Assembly (NCBI GenBank): GCA_938028745.1 | Contig: CALIZL010000093.1 | Location: 1-36,918 of the forward strand | Source: an uncultured Prevotella sp. | GTDB lineage: Bacteria > Bacteroidota > Bacteroidia > Bacteroidales > Bacteroidaceae | Direction of reading: 5' to 3' | DNA: 36,918 bases | Shown: positions 1 to 10,207 of the stretch, one piece after another | Layout: every line of letters begins with the position of its first letter | How positions within the stretch are numbered: the stretch's first letter is position 1 | Notes under the pieces: generated by a model | Database searches by the model: none | What the model was told of the DNA's origin: nothing | What the model saw: only the letters and a program-made list of their open reading frames with translations | Translations under genes and position numbers: made by a program

Positions 1-3000
1 GTGAGCAGCATGCCCTGCAACCGTTCGCGCTGGCGGTCGTAGGCGTACGTGCTTTCCGTGCCGTTGCCCATGCGCGTGTATATGGTGTGCCCGTCCTTGT
101 CGTAGCCCACCTGTGCCACGATTGTCTCTTCCTTGCCCTGCTTGGTAGACCTGATGCTCGTTACCTGCCCCGCCGCATCGTAGCCGTAGGTAACCACTTC
201 CCCGTCGGGATAGGTGATGGTGCGCACGCGGTTGTGGCTGTCGTACGTTGCCGCGTGGACGTAGGTGCGCACGTCGGCCTGGCTCACCATCACCGAGCGC
301 ACCGTCTTCACCACCTCGCCCTGGTTGCCGTAGTAGTAGGCCTCGCCGCCCGAGGCGTCCTCCACCAGCACGAGCCTGCCCGCGCGGTTGTACTTGGCCC
401 CGGGCTTGCCGTAGGTGTAGGTCACGCGGTTGAAGAGGTTCTTGGGGTAGATCACCTCGCTCAGCCGTTCGTAGTCGTAGGTGTAGGTGATTGCCGCCTT
501 GTCGGAGATGGTCTTCTTCAGTTCCGCCGTGAGTTTGGTGAGCAGGTTGCCCGCGGCGTCGTAGGTGCAGGTCACCTCGCCCGCGTCGGGGTGGTTCACT
601 TTGAGCTTATGCCCCAGCAGGTCGTACTCGTAGGCGGTCGTCTTGCCGTTGGGGTGATGCACGGTGAGCACTTGCCCCACGGCATCGTAGCCGTAGCTCA
701 CCCGCACGTCGCCGCTTGCCGCGTGCTGCACCGTCTCGCGGTTGCGCCCCTTCTCGTCGGTGTAGCTTTCGGCATGTCTGCCCAGCGCATCGGTGACGCG
801 CGTCTCGAGCATCGGTTCGCTGTCGTGGTCAACGATGGCGTAGGCCGTCGTCGTGGTCGCCCCGTCGGGCAGCGTAACCTTGGTGGGGCGGTCGTAGGCG
901 TCGTATTCGGTGGTGGCTTGCAGGTCGCCCACTCCTTTATTATATAGGCCCATGCTGCCGAAGCCTTCCTCGGTGGGCCAGTACGCCCGGAGGGTTCGGC
1001 CGAAGGCGTCCTGTACGGTGCGGCCGCTCACTATCGACACCTTGTGCGCCGCCCCGCCCTTCCAAACCACGCCCGTGCGCTTGGTCTGCACGGCGCGCAT
1101 CAGGCTGTCGGCGAAGGTGCGCGTCTCCACGTCGCCCTCGGGGGCGTAGTGCAGCGTGCGCGCCCAGCGGCCTGCGGGGTGGTACTCGAAACGCACGGTG
1201 TAGGGCCTGCCTGCGGCCAGTTCTTTCGGGCCGACGATTGTAACGGGTCGCCCCACGTCGTCGTAGGCATAGCGCATGCGGTTGCCGTTGATGTCGCGCG
1301 TTTCCAGCGGTGCGCCCCAACGGCAGTCGTAGTCGGTGGACGAGGTGTAGCCGTAGGCGTCCTTCACGCCCGTAACAAGCTGGTGCAGCACGCCGTCGTA
1401 GGCGTATTCGTAGCGCATGCGCTGGCCCTTGTGGTTGGCGGGCTTGGTGAGCGCGGCCAGGTTGCCGTAGGCGTCGTACGCCATGTCGTACACCGAGGGC
1501 AGCTGACCGTTGTGCATCGTGATGCGGGTGACGTCGCCCTTGCCGTCCACTTCCGTCGAACGTTCGCGGTACACCCTGCCCGCCTTGTCCTTCACCGCAA
1601 TGTGCCGCGGCAGTCCCACGATGTGGCTTTCGCGCAGTTCGTGGTAGGCGATGTCCGCCCGCAGCTCGTAGTCGGTGGCCGTCTCCTTGTAGGATGCCAG
1701 GTTGCCGTAGGCGTCGTAGGTGTTGTGCACGGTGGTGCTCATGCTGCCCTGCCCTGTGTTGTCGTAGACGGTCTGCCTGACGGAGACGAGTGCCGGGAAC
1801 ACGCTCGTGCTGTCGTCGCGCTGCGGTACCGCCTCGTAGGTGTTGAGGGTGCCTTGCAGTTTGTTGCCCTGCGCGTCGTACAGCGTCTCGGCGGTGACGA
1901 GGTCGTGCATGTACAGGTTGCGGTTGTGTCCGTACTCGGACACCTGCGTGCGGTAGGCGTCATTCTCCTTCTGCGTGTCCAGCTGTCGGGTGACGACCTT
2001 GGCGAACCCGAAGAAGTCGCGCTCGCGCCTGTCGCGGTAGCCGCCCTCGTAGGCGAACTCGTTGCGCATGCGCGTCGCCCCGTTCTCGGCATATCCGCCC
2101 GAAGTCTCCACGGCCGACATCACCCAGCGGCGGCCGGGCATGGCGAAACTGGGCAGCGTCTGTCGGTACTCAACGCGAACGTGTCCGCCGAAAGGCAGGG
2201 TAACGCTGCGCAGCAGGTTGGTGCGGCCGGTGAGGTTGCGGCGAACGACAAGCGCATCAGGACCTGCACTTTCAACGAAGTCGGGCAAGCCGTCGCCATC
2301 AATGTCCACAATCGCGCTTTCCGTGCGGCTAACGCCAGTGGACCAAGCAGCGGTTACGTGTGGAGTGATCGTCAGCTTCAGGAATAGCAGGTGGATTTTG
2401 AAGGAGAATGCCGCACTGCCATACAATGATACGGACGTGGCAAGGTTCTTTCCCGCACTGCCCTGAACGTCTTGGGTTTCGTCAACGAAGCCCGTTCCCG
2501 TATTGATGGAAACTTTAACATTGTCGCCATCTCTGATGATTTTATCCGGCATTCCGTCACCGTTAAGATCGGCATAGGAACAGTTTGTAAGGGTCGTTGT
2601 CTTCGTGCCGTTGAAACCTCCCGTAATCTCCGCGTTGCCGAGAACGGTGATTTTTGTTCCCAATCCCGCACCCCAGTTGGTGTTGGATGTGGCATCCAAG
2701 TCCTGGCAGCCTCGCGGCATGTGCCCTGTGAAACCGTAGCCGAGATTGTACCTCACGGCATCGCCTTCAACCATATCGGGTAATCCGTCACCATTCCAGT
2801 CCAACCAATCGCGTGTAGTCTTGGAGTTTCCATGAGAGAAATTACCGCTGGCTGTGACGGCCAGGCTGGAAACGGCATTACCGTCACTGGCATTCTGCCC
2901 TTCGCATTGGCCTGTCGAGTTATTCGTAGGGGTGGTAGCCTTGTTCGGATTCTCATTAGCATTGTTCATGCTGCCGACATCGCCCGGAGAGGAATTGCCT

Positions 3001-6000
3001 GTTGCTCTTCCCGACTCAGAACGGTTTCTGTTGCCTATGCTTACGGCAATGGCACCGTCATTGCCTATGCCGAGGCTGTAAGCACCCGAGCTGAACTCTG
3101 GCATCGGAATGTCAGTCTTGACACTAAGTTGGCTGAGTGTTCCCGTCGGCGAAGTGTATTGTGTGCGTATATGGCTGTCCCCCTCATCTATCCAATCAGG
3201 ATAGCCGTCGCCGTTGACATCCATTGCGGCGACTTCCGTATGGGACGTTTGACTGCTTTTGCTGCCGCTTACGCCGAACCTGAGAGGACCATTCCCCGTT
3301 GCAGACACGCCATGCCCAGAAGACTTGGATTGTAATATCGGTGCAGACAGTCCTTCTCCTGAGGCATACTGCACACTGTCTACCTTAATCTCGCTTTCAC
3401 CCATACGTGAGGAGCATTGGAAGGAAACACCCACGTAGGCACTGTCGGTTGCACCGACATAGACCTTGCGCATGGCATTGTAACCCATTACGAAGAAACG
3501 TTGCTTGCTGGGCTCCGTCAAGCCTGCGAGGTCTTCCTCCTTACGGCTCTTGTCATAATTGTCGGCGATACTCTTGTATCCTTCGGTGTCGATGGTCAAT
3601 GCGGCCGTTTCAATGGGGCGGTTTGCATATTCCCTATTCCCGTTGTAGCAGAACTGCCCCCATCCCCTATAAAGGTGTCCGAAATTAAGGGAATTGTAAC
3701 CAGAGAAGACAGAGCATGCAAATGTGTCGACGAGGATCCTCTCCTTGTGGTCGAAGACCATCTTCCTCTTTATCGGGTCCTTTATGAAGACAAGCGAATC
3801 GCGGAAGACTTCCACCTTAGCCACGGCGACCGACGCCAACTCGTTGTCCACACTAAACGTTGCCAGTGTCTTTCCCTTGCAGAGTTCTTCCAGCAAGGCT
3901 GCATCAACAATGACCAGCGAGTCAACCTTTATGCTGTCGCCTTTGGTTAAGGTATATTTGCGCTTAAGCAGTAAGGTGCCGTCCTCCCTGTTGAAGTTCA
4001 CATGTACGGTTGCCGTATCCTTGTCGTTACTCCGATCTTGTCGCTTCACCTTAAACTTATGCACGAGAATTACTCCTGGGTCGTATTTCAGGTTCTTCGC
4101 CAGGTCCTTCCTAACATTTCTTGAAGCACTCACAAGTACGGGCTTGTTGTACATCTTTCTAAAAGGAATTACACGGAGCGTGTCTTGTGTGGAGACGTAC
4201 CTTAACGTTGGTTTCCACGACATGTTTCTCCATTCCAAAGGAGCATCCGTCAGCATCTCAAAGGTCAGCCGCACCGAATCTTTCGCCGATACGTCGAACG
4301 CATCCGCAAATGTGTCTTCAACAGAAGTGCCGGCTGGGAGTCTCTTCTCCATCAAGATGTGTTCGCCGTGTATGTCTTTCCTTCGCACGACGAGCGTGAC
4401 GTGACTCTCTGTCCGCCCCTTCCTGTAAGGCGCCTTTACCTCCACGCGCCCGTCCTTGGGCAAGGACATGCCCGTGGTCATCCCTTCCAAGAAGTCGGAT
4501 GCGGCATCATAGTGAGAGAGGTCTTGCCCCAGGTAGGTGGCATTGCCGCCAACAATCTTACTATATCCCACCCGTTGAGACCACGCCACGCTGTCGGCCG
4601 CACCCGAGTAGCGCGACTGCAAGCGGAAAAACAGCCTTTCGCCGGCCTTGACGGATGTCGTGAGGCTGTCCGTTCTCGTCCCTGTGCTGAGAATGGAATC
4701 CCTTTTCAATACGCTTTCCTCCTTTTGGATGCTGTATGTGATGCCGTCTCCATAAGTTGTGGGCTTGTTCACCACACTGGCAATGCGGATTGTTCCTGAG
4801 AACGGCGCACGCCATACGCGCACCACGTCGTGCAGGGGGTTCTCCTTTTCCAAGGAATCCCTGATGGCTTTATAGTCGGGAATGAAGGTGGAATCTATCT
4901 CTGCACTTCGCCCAACAATGGGATTGGGCGTTTCTTTTGTCGAGGGTATGAACGTAGGAAGGCCGTCTGTGCCGATCCTGTTAAACCATACCATGCCGTT
5001 GTTGGCGATGTCCACCAGTCCGTCGTTGTTGAAGTCGGACAGGTAGATCTTCGTCTCCGTCTTATCCCAAGTTCGGCTGTAGCTGACGCCAGGGGAAACG
5101 AAAGGCAGCTCAACGGCAGCATCGGCATTGAGTGTCTTGCTTGAACTTGTTCCTCTGGAAAACTCCCCTATTCCCTTGATCATGCGACTTTTCGCAAATA
5201 TGGGATTTCCTGTTTCACCAGAGAGGTTTTTCCTATAGCGAAGCCCATCCCGCGCTTGGAATAACTTATCCGGTAACCCGTCTCCGTCAATGTCTATTAG
5301 TGCTACCTTTCCAAAGTTCTCATTCTTCGAATGTATGTATGAAGCTCCGACATTCACGGTGGCAACACTTACGCCAAATCCGACGAACAGGCCACCACCC
5401 AAGGTCCTTCCTTTGGAGTATCCTCCACCAAGCATGCTCAACTCGTTGCTGAATCCGTTTATGGCTTTTTGCAATGGGGGTAAATGTTCGTGCTTACTGT
5501 CTGCCTCCGATGTCCACGGCTCCGCCTTTCCGAACATCCCGCCCTTCACGTCGTTGTAGTAGCCGAACCCTTGTGCGGCCACCCTTGCTCCCTTAGCATC
5601 GAGTTGCACGATGCTGTCTAGCAGCGTCTTGGCAAATGGGCCTTCGCGATGATGCAGTGCATAGCTGCGTACGGATTCGTTGTTGAACGTAACGTTTACG
5701 CGTTGCAGCAGGCGGTCGTCGCGTTGCAACACACCCAGGCGGCCGCTGCTCATGGCATCCCTGCGCGCCGTGGGGGCGTATTCGAAGTTCACGGCATAAG
5801 CTCCCTCTTCGTCGTCGTGTCCCGTATAGCGATAGCTCTTGGGGTAGAGGGTGCTGTCATGGTGTTCGTACGTGTACGAAACGAAGTTGCCGTGGGTGTC
5901 CACCATTCGGTAAAGTGCCCAACGCACGATGTTCCCTTCGGCATCCTTGATTACGGCGTTGTCTGCTATCTTACCATCAATGCCGCCAAAGTAGGATGTG

Positions 6001-7199
6001 GTGCCATCCTTGGAAGTTACTTCCCACGTGTAGTTTGTGGGCAAGTCGCCCCTGCGGATGATGCGCGCAAAGCCGCCCTCAACTAGCGGTTTAAAACGCT
6101 TATCCTTTGCCCGGCCTGGCAGTTCAGCTGTACGATAAGTGCGGTCGCCCAGTTTCGTTCCCATCAGCAGGTAGCTCTCACTCTCATGCTCGATGTCGAA
6201 ACGTGGTACACCCCAGCGCGTCTCAATGTCCACGCTTTGCACAGGCAGGCTCCAACCATAACCCACGTACGACGACCCGCCATCGCTGCCATACTGCAAA
6301 CCCACGGAGGGTTGCATGCTGCCGCGCCCTTTGGGCAACTCGAAGGCGTAGCCCAGCGATGCCGTTCCACTTTGGTTGGGCGTGGGCGCATTCACCGTGG
6401 TTATGCCCGCTGCGGGGTCGGCAGCTTTCAGTTCGGCAATACCCGTTGGCACATAGCTCTGCGTTTCGGGACTCTCCGGCACCTTGATGATGCCGTTTAT
6501 CACGTCGGTGAAGTGCGAGGTCTCGGCCATCACCACTTCCCTTTCCCTATCCAAGGCCTTATGGCGAAGCATCGTCCACTTGCCTTGCAGCTCATCATAA
6601 TAATAGGTGTGTATGTCCTCCGCCGTGTAGCCCTTCGGGATGAGCGCGCTATCATAGGGCACGGTGATGGTTGCAGGCGCATGCACGAAATGCTCGCCGT
6701 GAGGCAACAGGCGGTAGCCTGCCACACCACCTTTCAACGATGCGGAAACGGACACATCCCTATCGCCCGTAACATTCACCATGCCTGCTGGCAGGTGGGG
6801 CAGTTCGCCCTTACCCAGTGGCGTTACGCTCAACAACTTGGCCCGTTCCATACTACCACTCGGAACATGCAGCTGGGCACGCCCCAGATGCAGCGAGTCG
6901 GCCGCATCGCGCGCGAAGAGTTTGCTCACTGTACGACGTCGGAAACTGCGCAAGCGCGATAGGCCCTTGTTGGTTTCCCTACCCTGCACCTTACGCGTAA
7001 CAAGCGTGCCGCCAATGCCATTCTTGGCATTCGGCACTACCGAACCTTTGTCGGCCTTTTGTTCGGCGTGGTGTATAACCGGCCGTTTTACTTCTCCTTG
7101 TGCGTCCATGCCGCGTGAAGTACGCCTACCATCGTTGCAAGATGCGAGCGACAGTAGAGCTATGGCCGTTGCCAACGTGATGTGTATCAATCTTTTCAT
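1..7199 (-). CDS. Giant SpvB / Tc-toxin / Rhs-repeat lipoprotein, C-terminus beyond window
   Basis: The frame is open without a stop from the start at 7199 to the left edge, giving at least 2,399 residues. An in-frame ATG at 7205 is an alternative start. The N-terminus is a lipoprotein signal with lipobox LASC, cysteine at residue 21. A SpvB-like region starts near residue 265 (ASLGYAFELPKGRG, VGYGWSLP). Calcium-binding FG-GAP/VCBS-like motifs of the type DxDGDGxPD occur near residues 630, 715, 1325, 1465, 1540 and 1630. ERDFFGFAKVV near residue 1730 is typical of Tc-toxin B/SpvB proteins. From about residue 1790 the protein is made of YD/Rhs repeats (YDAYGNLAALT, YEYDLLGHKL). In the family such shells encapsulate a variable C-terminal domain, often a toxin; here that end is outside the window, so activity is unknown. 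It is the last visible gene of a four-gene operon, 33 bases after its neighbour. Family confidence is high; a toxin role is inference. Confidence 0.9.
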   Translation of the reverse strand, partial: MKRLIHITLATAIALLSLASCNDGRRTSRGMDAQGEVKRPVIHHAEQKADKGSVVPNAKNGIGGTLVTRKVQGRETNKGLSRLRSFRRRTVSKLFARDAADSLHLGRAQLHVPSGSMERAKLLSVTPLGKGELPHLPAGMVNVTGDRDVSVSASLKGGVAGYRLLPHGEHFVHAPATITVPYDSALIPKGYTAEDIHTYYYDELQGKWTMLRHKALDREREVVMAETSHFTDVINGIIKVPESPETQSYVPTGIAELKAADPAAGITTVNAPTPNQSGTASLGYAFELPKGRGSMQPSVGLQYGSDGGSSYVGYGWSLPVQSVDIETRWGVPRFDIEHESESYLLMGTKLGDRTYRTAELPGRAKDKRFKPLVEGGFARIIRRGDLPTNYTWEVTSKDGTTSYFGGIDGKIADNAVIKDAEGNIVRWALYRMVDTHGNFVSYTYEHHDSTLYPKSYRYTGHDDEEGAYAVNFEYAPTARRDAMSSGRLGVLQRDDRLLQRVNVTFNNESVRSYALHHREGPFAKTLLDSIVQLDAKGARVAAQGFGYYNDVKGGMFGKAEPWTSEADSKHEHLPPLQKAINGFSNELSMLGGGYSKGRTLGGGLFVGFGVSVATVNVGASYIHSKNENFGKVALIDIDGDGLPDKLFQARDGLRYRKNLSGETGNPIFAKSRMIKGIGEFSRGTSSSKTLNADAAVELPFVSPGVSYSRTWDKTETKIYLSDFNNDGLVDIANNGMVWFNRIGTDGLPTFIPSTKETPNPIVGRSAEIDSTFIPDYKAIRDSLEKENPLHDVVRVWRAPFSGTIRIASVVNKPTTYGDGITYSIQKEESVLKRDSILSTGTRTDSLTTSVKAGERLFFRLQSRYSGAADSVAWSQRVGYSKIVGGNATYLGQDLSHYDAASDFLEGMTTGMSLPKDGRVEVKAPYRKGRTESHVTLVVRRKDIHGEHILMEKRLPAGTSVEDTFADAFDVSAKDSVRLTFEMLTDAPLEWRNMSWKPTLRYVSTQDTLRVIPFRKMYNKPVLVSASRNVRKDLAKNLKYDPGVILVHKFKVKRQDRSNDKDTATVHVNFNREDGTLLLKRKYTLTKGDSIKVDSLVIVDAALLEELCKGKTLATFSVDNELASVAVAKVEVFRDSLVFIKDPIKRKMVFDHKERILVDTFACSVFSGYNSLNFGHLYRGWGQFCYNGNREYANRPIETAALTIDTEGYKSIADNYDKSRKEEDLAGLTEPSKQRFFVMGYNAMRKVYVGATDSAYVGVSFQCSSRMGESEIKVDSVQYASGEGLSAPILQSKSSGHGVSATGNGPLRFGVSGSKSSQTSHTEVAAMDVNGDGYPDWIDEGDSHIRTQYTSPTGTLSQLSVKTDIPMPEFSSGAYSLGIGNDGAIAVSIGNRNRSESGRATGNSSPGDVGSMNNANENPNKATTPTNNSTGQCEGQNASDGNAVSSLAVTASGNFSHGNSKTTRDWLDWNGDGLPDMVEGDAVRYNLGYGFTGHMPRGCQDLDATSNTNWGAGLGTKITVLGNAEITGGFNGTKTTTLTNCSYADLNGDGMPDKIIRDGDNVKVSINTGTGFVDETQDVQGSAGKNLATSVSLYGSAAFSFKIHLLFLKLTITPHVTAAWSTGVSRTESAIVDIDGDGLPDFVESAGPDALVVRRNLTGRTNLLRSVTLPFGGHVRVEYRQTLPSFAMPGRRWVMSAVETSGGYAENGATRMRNEFAYEGGYRDRRERDFFGFAKVVTRQLDTQKENDAYRTQVSEYGHNRNLYMHDLVTAETLYDAQGNKLQGTLNTYEAVPQRDDSTSVFPALVSVRQTVYDNTGQGSMSTTVHNTYDAYGNLASYKETATDYELRADIAYHELRESHIVGLPRHIAVKDKAGRVYRERSTEVDGKGDVTRITMHNGQLPSVYDMAYDAYGNLAALTKPANHKGQRMRYEYAYDGVLHQLVTGVKDAYGYTSSTDYDCRWGAPLETRDINGNRMRYAYDDVGRPVTIVGPKELAAGRPYTVRFEYHPAGRWARTLHYAPEGDVETRTFADSLMRAVQTKRTGVVWKGGAAHKVSIVSGRTVQDAFGRTLRAYWPTEEGFGSMGLYNKGVGDLQATTEYDAYDRPTKVTLPDGATTTTAYAIVDHDSEPMLETRVTDALGRHAESYTDEKGRNRETVQHAASGDVRVSYGYDAVGQVLTVHHPNGKTTAYEYDLLGHKLKVNHPDAGEVTCTYDAAGNLLTKLTAELKKTISDKAAITYTYDYERLSEVIYPKNLFNRVTYTYGKPGAKYNRAGRLVLVEDASGGEAYYYGNQGEVVKTVRSVMVSQADVRTYVHAATYDSHNRVRTITYPDGEVVTYGYDAAGQVTSIRSTKQGKEETIVAQVGYDKDGHTIYTRMGNGTESTYAYDRQRERLQGMLL

Positions 7200-7232
7200 G
7201 TGCATTTCAGGTTTAGTCGTTCCTTGTATGGG

Positions 7233-9038
7233 CTATCTTCTTATAATCTTCACACTTCGCCTAGCCTCACCACTCCTCATCTCTAATATGTACACGCCCA
7301 CAACAGGTAGGTATAGGCGCGTAGCGTGGTAGCTTTCAGGTTTGCGAACCTCGGTTTGCAACAGCGCACCATCGGGAGCATGGAGGAACAGCGCGAGCGG
7401 AGCAGCCTCCGTCAATTCAACGCGTACATCTACGTTGCCGTCACGAGTAGGGTTGGGCGACACCTCATAGCGTGCGAAACCATCGCTCGTTGCAGTGGTT
7501 ACGTTCAGCGTGCGCAGCGTAGAGCAACCATCGTCATTGGTTAGTTCAACAAGATATTCCCCATCTTCTTCAAGCGTTACGCGCCTACCGTCTAGGTATT
7601 TCCCAGCAGGGGTCTTCCAACGGCAAGCGTAGTTGCCTTTCGTTTCCAAGTGATAGTCGCGTTCGACCCCTTGGGCAAAGCTAACGTCCTCCAAGTCGGG
7701 AACGTCGGCCAAGTCGGCATTGTGCAACGTTACCTCGCTGCATAGCGATTTACCGCTACTATCGTATGCCACGATGACATACTTGCCTTGCGTTAGCGAG
7801 GGAACGGTTACGATGCTGTCCGCCGTAGCACGTACACATACAGCCTTGCCGTCGACACTTGCCGTTAGGCGATATGGGGGTGTGCCGCCCGTGAGCAGTA
7901 CGCGCAGTGCACCCTTCGCGCCAGTGGAGCAACGTGGCTGTTCCACGTCGATGGTAGAGAAGAAGTCCTTGGCCGCGCGAAATGTGAAGACGCTTTCGCC
8001 CACGCCGGCACTTATGCCCATGAACGTAACGCTGTCCGCCTGCCCCATGTGTGCCTTATAATATCTAAGTTGCCCGACGGGAAACTTACCCGTTCCGCTA
8101 TTGTCTATGGCCAGATAATAACTTTCGCCCTCGCCGAGCGGTTCCAGTTGCCTGATGCTCCGCGTGTCGAGCGTCAAAGTCATGCCCGCCACAGGTGTCC
8201 CCGTAGTGGTTGCCGCCCATCGCCGTTGCATCCATTTGCCGTTTCCCCTATCTGCCGCGAAAGCAAGCCGTTTGGCATTGTCGCCCCAAAGGTAGCTCGC
8301 ACCCTCTCCGATGGCCTTGGCCGCCACGCGAACAGCCGCTTCGCCCTCAGCACTTTGGCCCGTCGGCAGGTACAGGCACGACGTACTGTCGCCGATGATG
8401 CCAGCCACGCGGTGGTTGTAGGCTTTAAGGCGGTAGTAGTTTCGTACAACCAGGCCCTTAGAGTTGAAGTACGAATGGTTCAGCGTAATGCCATGACGTA
8501 AGGCCATTGCACTTTCAACGCGCATGCGTTCTGTGGCCGAAAGTGCACGAGGATACACCGCATACTCCGCCATACCCTCTTTCATCGCCCTTATGGGCAA
8601 TCGTTCCTTAGTGGTTCCGCCCACAGCTAGCGTGCCACGGATGCCGTTGGCGGCAGAACTGACGTAGGTGTACAGACGCAGAGGCGGCAACGTGTCGCGC
8701 CCCACATAGTTCATGAAAGTGCCACGGGCCAGGTCGGCCGTGCGCGCTGTGGTCTGCACCAGCTGTGTCTGTCCCCCCTGCGCGCCCACATGCCAAAGCA
8801 GTTGCTCGCCGCCCTGCCTCGCCTTACCCACGCCAACGAAGGTCATTCCGCTATTGGCGGCAAGCCGCATGGGCGCATTGTCATTTCCAAAGCCCCACTT
8901 TACATAGCCCATTACACCGCCAGGAGCATGCTGCGGTGTAGGCTTTTGTATCTGTGCCTGCACCCTACTTGTTGTAAGGAGCAGCGTGCACAACAGTGGA
9001 ACGAACGTTGCCACATGGCCGTATCTGAACTGTATCAT
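7233..9038 (-). CDS. T9SS-sorted secreted protein with LamG-like N-terminal region
   Basis: This 601-residue protein has a signal peptide ending near VQAQ (residues 26-29). Residues 35-210 read like the concanavalin/LamG-type region found in many Bacteroidota surface proteins (VGRDTLPPLRLYTYVSS, EYAVYPRALSATERMRVE). The middle has Ig/PKD-like beta-strand segments (GTPPYRLTASVDGK, EDGEYLVELTNDDGC). The last ~80 residues form a type A T9SS sorting domain: YEVSPNPTRDGNVDV, then VGVYILEMRSGEARRSVKIIRR-like ending rich in Ile/Arg. The product is therefore expected to be exported by Sec, translocated by T9SS and cleaved or anchored at the surface. It overlaps the upstream gene by four bases (ATGA) and lies just upstream of the Rhs lipoprotein gene, so the products are probably made together. 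Domain naming in the N-terminal half is by resemblance; the sorting tail is convincing. Confidence 0.88.
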   Translation of the reverse strand: MIQFRYGHVATFVPLLCTLLLTTSRVQAQIQKPTPQHAPGGVMGYVKWGFGNDNAPMRLAANSGMTFVGVGKARQGGEQLLWHVGAQGGQTQLVQTTARTADLARGTFMNYVGRDTLPPLRLYTYVSSAANGIRGTLAVGGTTKERLPIRAMKEGMAEYAVYPRALSATERMRVESAMALRHGITLNHSYFNSKGLVVRNYYRLKAYNHRVAGIIGDSTSCLYLPTGQSAEGEAAVRVAAKAIGEGASYLWGDNAKRLAFAADRGNGKWMQRRWAATTTGTPVAGMTLTLDTRSIRQLEPLGEGESYYLAIDNSGTGKFPVGQLRYYKAHMGQADSVTFMGISAGVGESVFTFRAAKDFFSTIDVEQPRCSTGAKGALRVLLTGGTPPYRLTASVDGKAVCVRATADSIVTVPSLTQGKYVIVAYDSSGKSLCSEVTLHNADLADVPDLEDVSFAQGVERDYHLETKGNYACRWKTPAGKYLDGRRVTLEEDGEYLVELTNDDGCSTLRTLNVTTATSDGFARYEVSPNPTRDGNVDVRVELTEAAPLALFLHAPDGALLQTEVRKPESYHATRLYLPVVGVYILEMRSGEARRSVKIIRR

Positions 9039-10207
9039 GGCTGTTTGTTTTTATTGAGAGGTATGGTGTAGCCCACTGTCAGCAGGAACAGGTGACTGTT
9101 GTTCCTAGCTGTGGCATAGCCGTAGGGGTTATCTTTGGTTTGTATGAGGTCGGTTAGGCCATAAGCATATTGCAGGTAGGCCTCAATGCCATTCTTGAAC
9201 GACGAGTAGCCCACTTTGATGAGGGGCATGGCCTGCACCCTTGCCCGAAGCGTCTCCCTCAGGTGTGCCTGCGTCAGCTCGTCGGCCGAGGCGAACATCG
9301 TAGGTCGGTCGCTTGTGAAATCGATGCCACCGGGATTAAGGGGGACGGCTAACCCTACGCCCACCCCCATGTAAAGGTCTCCAAGAAGATAGAGCCGCGC
9401 GGCAACCTGCGGCATGAGTACATGATAGCGGAAGTTCGTCTCCTCGTTCATATTGCCTGCCAGTTTATGTTCTTTCAATGTCGATGTAAGCCAAGTATAA
9501 TCGGTTGCAAGTTCCATCGCCAACCGGTTACGGCGCAATAAAGCAAAAACGCCTATCGTGGGGACTGTGGCTCCACGCTCTTCCAGCGTGTAACGCGGAC
9601 GGATGTTACCCTCTTCAACCATTGCACCGAGATTGTTGATGACGGCATAGCCCACACCAGCCCTGATGCCGATACGCGATTGGCTGTGTCCCTTGTATCG
9701 CACGGTTATCCGTTTCCTCGGTTCGCGTGCCGATTTTGGTTGTCGGGTCTTCTCCCCAGGTACGTTCTCCTCTGCGGCTGGCTCGGTTGGTTGTTCTGTA
9801 TTTGGCTCTGTTGGTTGGTCAGGTTGTTGTCGCGGCTGCTGTTCCACGGGGCGTTCGGTTGGTTCAGTCCGCGTTTGTGGCGCATCCGTTACATCCTCGC
9901 CTTCTGCTGTGGCGTACTTTTCCTCCTTCTTTGGGGTTGTTGGCTCTGTGTTAGTACGTCTGTTTATGCCCTTTCTCCCAGCATCTTTCCTTGTACGTAA
10001 GCCACTTCCCTTGGGATGAGTTCTCCCAGAGGCATGTTGCGGTGCGGCTTTTGTCGGGGTTGTTTCCTGTTGCATTGGTGGGGGTATGGGGTCTTCTGTT
10101 GTTTTGCGTTTGCAGAGTCGGAAACACAACAACAGGGCAAGCACAATGGCCAAAAGGGCGACGGCACGCCGCATATTGCGTTGGTTGTTGGGGCTGGAGT
10201 TATTCAT
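9035..10207 (-). CDS. Inner-membrane anchor, proline-rich linker and C-terminal beta-barrel-like protein
   Basis: This 390-residue protein has three parts. Residues about 14-31 form one hydrophobic helix (VALLAIVLALLLCFRLC) followed by a basic stretch, without a clear cleavage site. Residues about 35-165 are a low-complexity linker rich in Pro, Thr, Glu, Gln and Lys with repeated PTEP/EQPTEP motifs. Residues about 175-390 are alternating amphipathic strands ending in VGYTIPL, as in small outer-membrane barrels of the PorT/OMP_b-brl type. The architecture suggests a link between inner and outer membrane, or an uncleaved signal followed by a long periplasmic extension. It overlaps the next gene by four bases. 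The function is not recognised. Association with secretion or display of the two downstream products is inference from the operon. Confidence 0.82.
   Translation of the reverse strand: MNNSSPNNQRNMRRAVALLAIVLALLLCFRLCKRKTTEDPIPPPMQQETTPTKAAPQHASGRTHPKGSGLRTRKDAGRKGINRRTNTEPTTPKKEEKYATAEGEDVTDAPQTRTEPTERPVEQQPRQQPDQPTEPNTEQPTEPAAEENVPGEKTRQPKSAREPRKRITVRYKGHSQSRIGIRAGVGYAVINNLGAMVEEGNIRPRYTLEERGATVPTIGVFALLRRNRLAMELATDYTWLTSTLKEHKLAGNMNEETNFRYHVLMPQVAARLYLLGDLYMGVGVGLAVPLNPGGIDFTSDRPTMFASADELTQAHLRETLRARVQAMPLIKVGYSSFKNGIEAYLQYAYGLTDLIQTKDNPYGYATARNNSHLFLLTVGYTIPLNKNKQP

Noticed and set aside
87..2387. Long plus-strand open frames (286 and 447 codons) across the first 2.4 kb
   Set aside because: They are antisense shadows of the GC-rich Rhs-repeat gene; the minus-strand frame has clear YD repeats and stays open over 7 kb.
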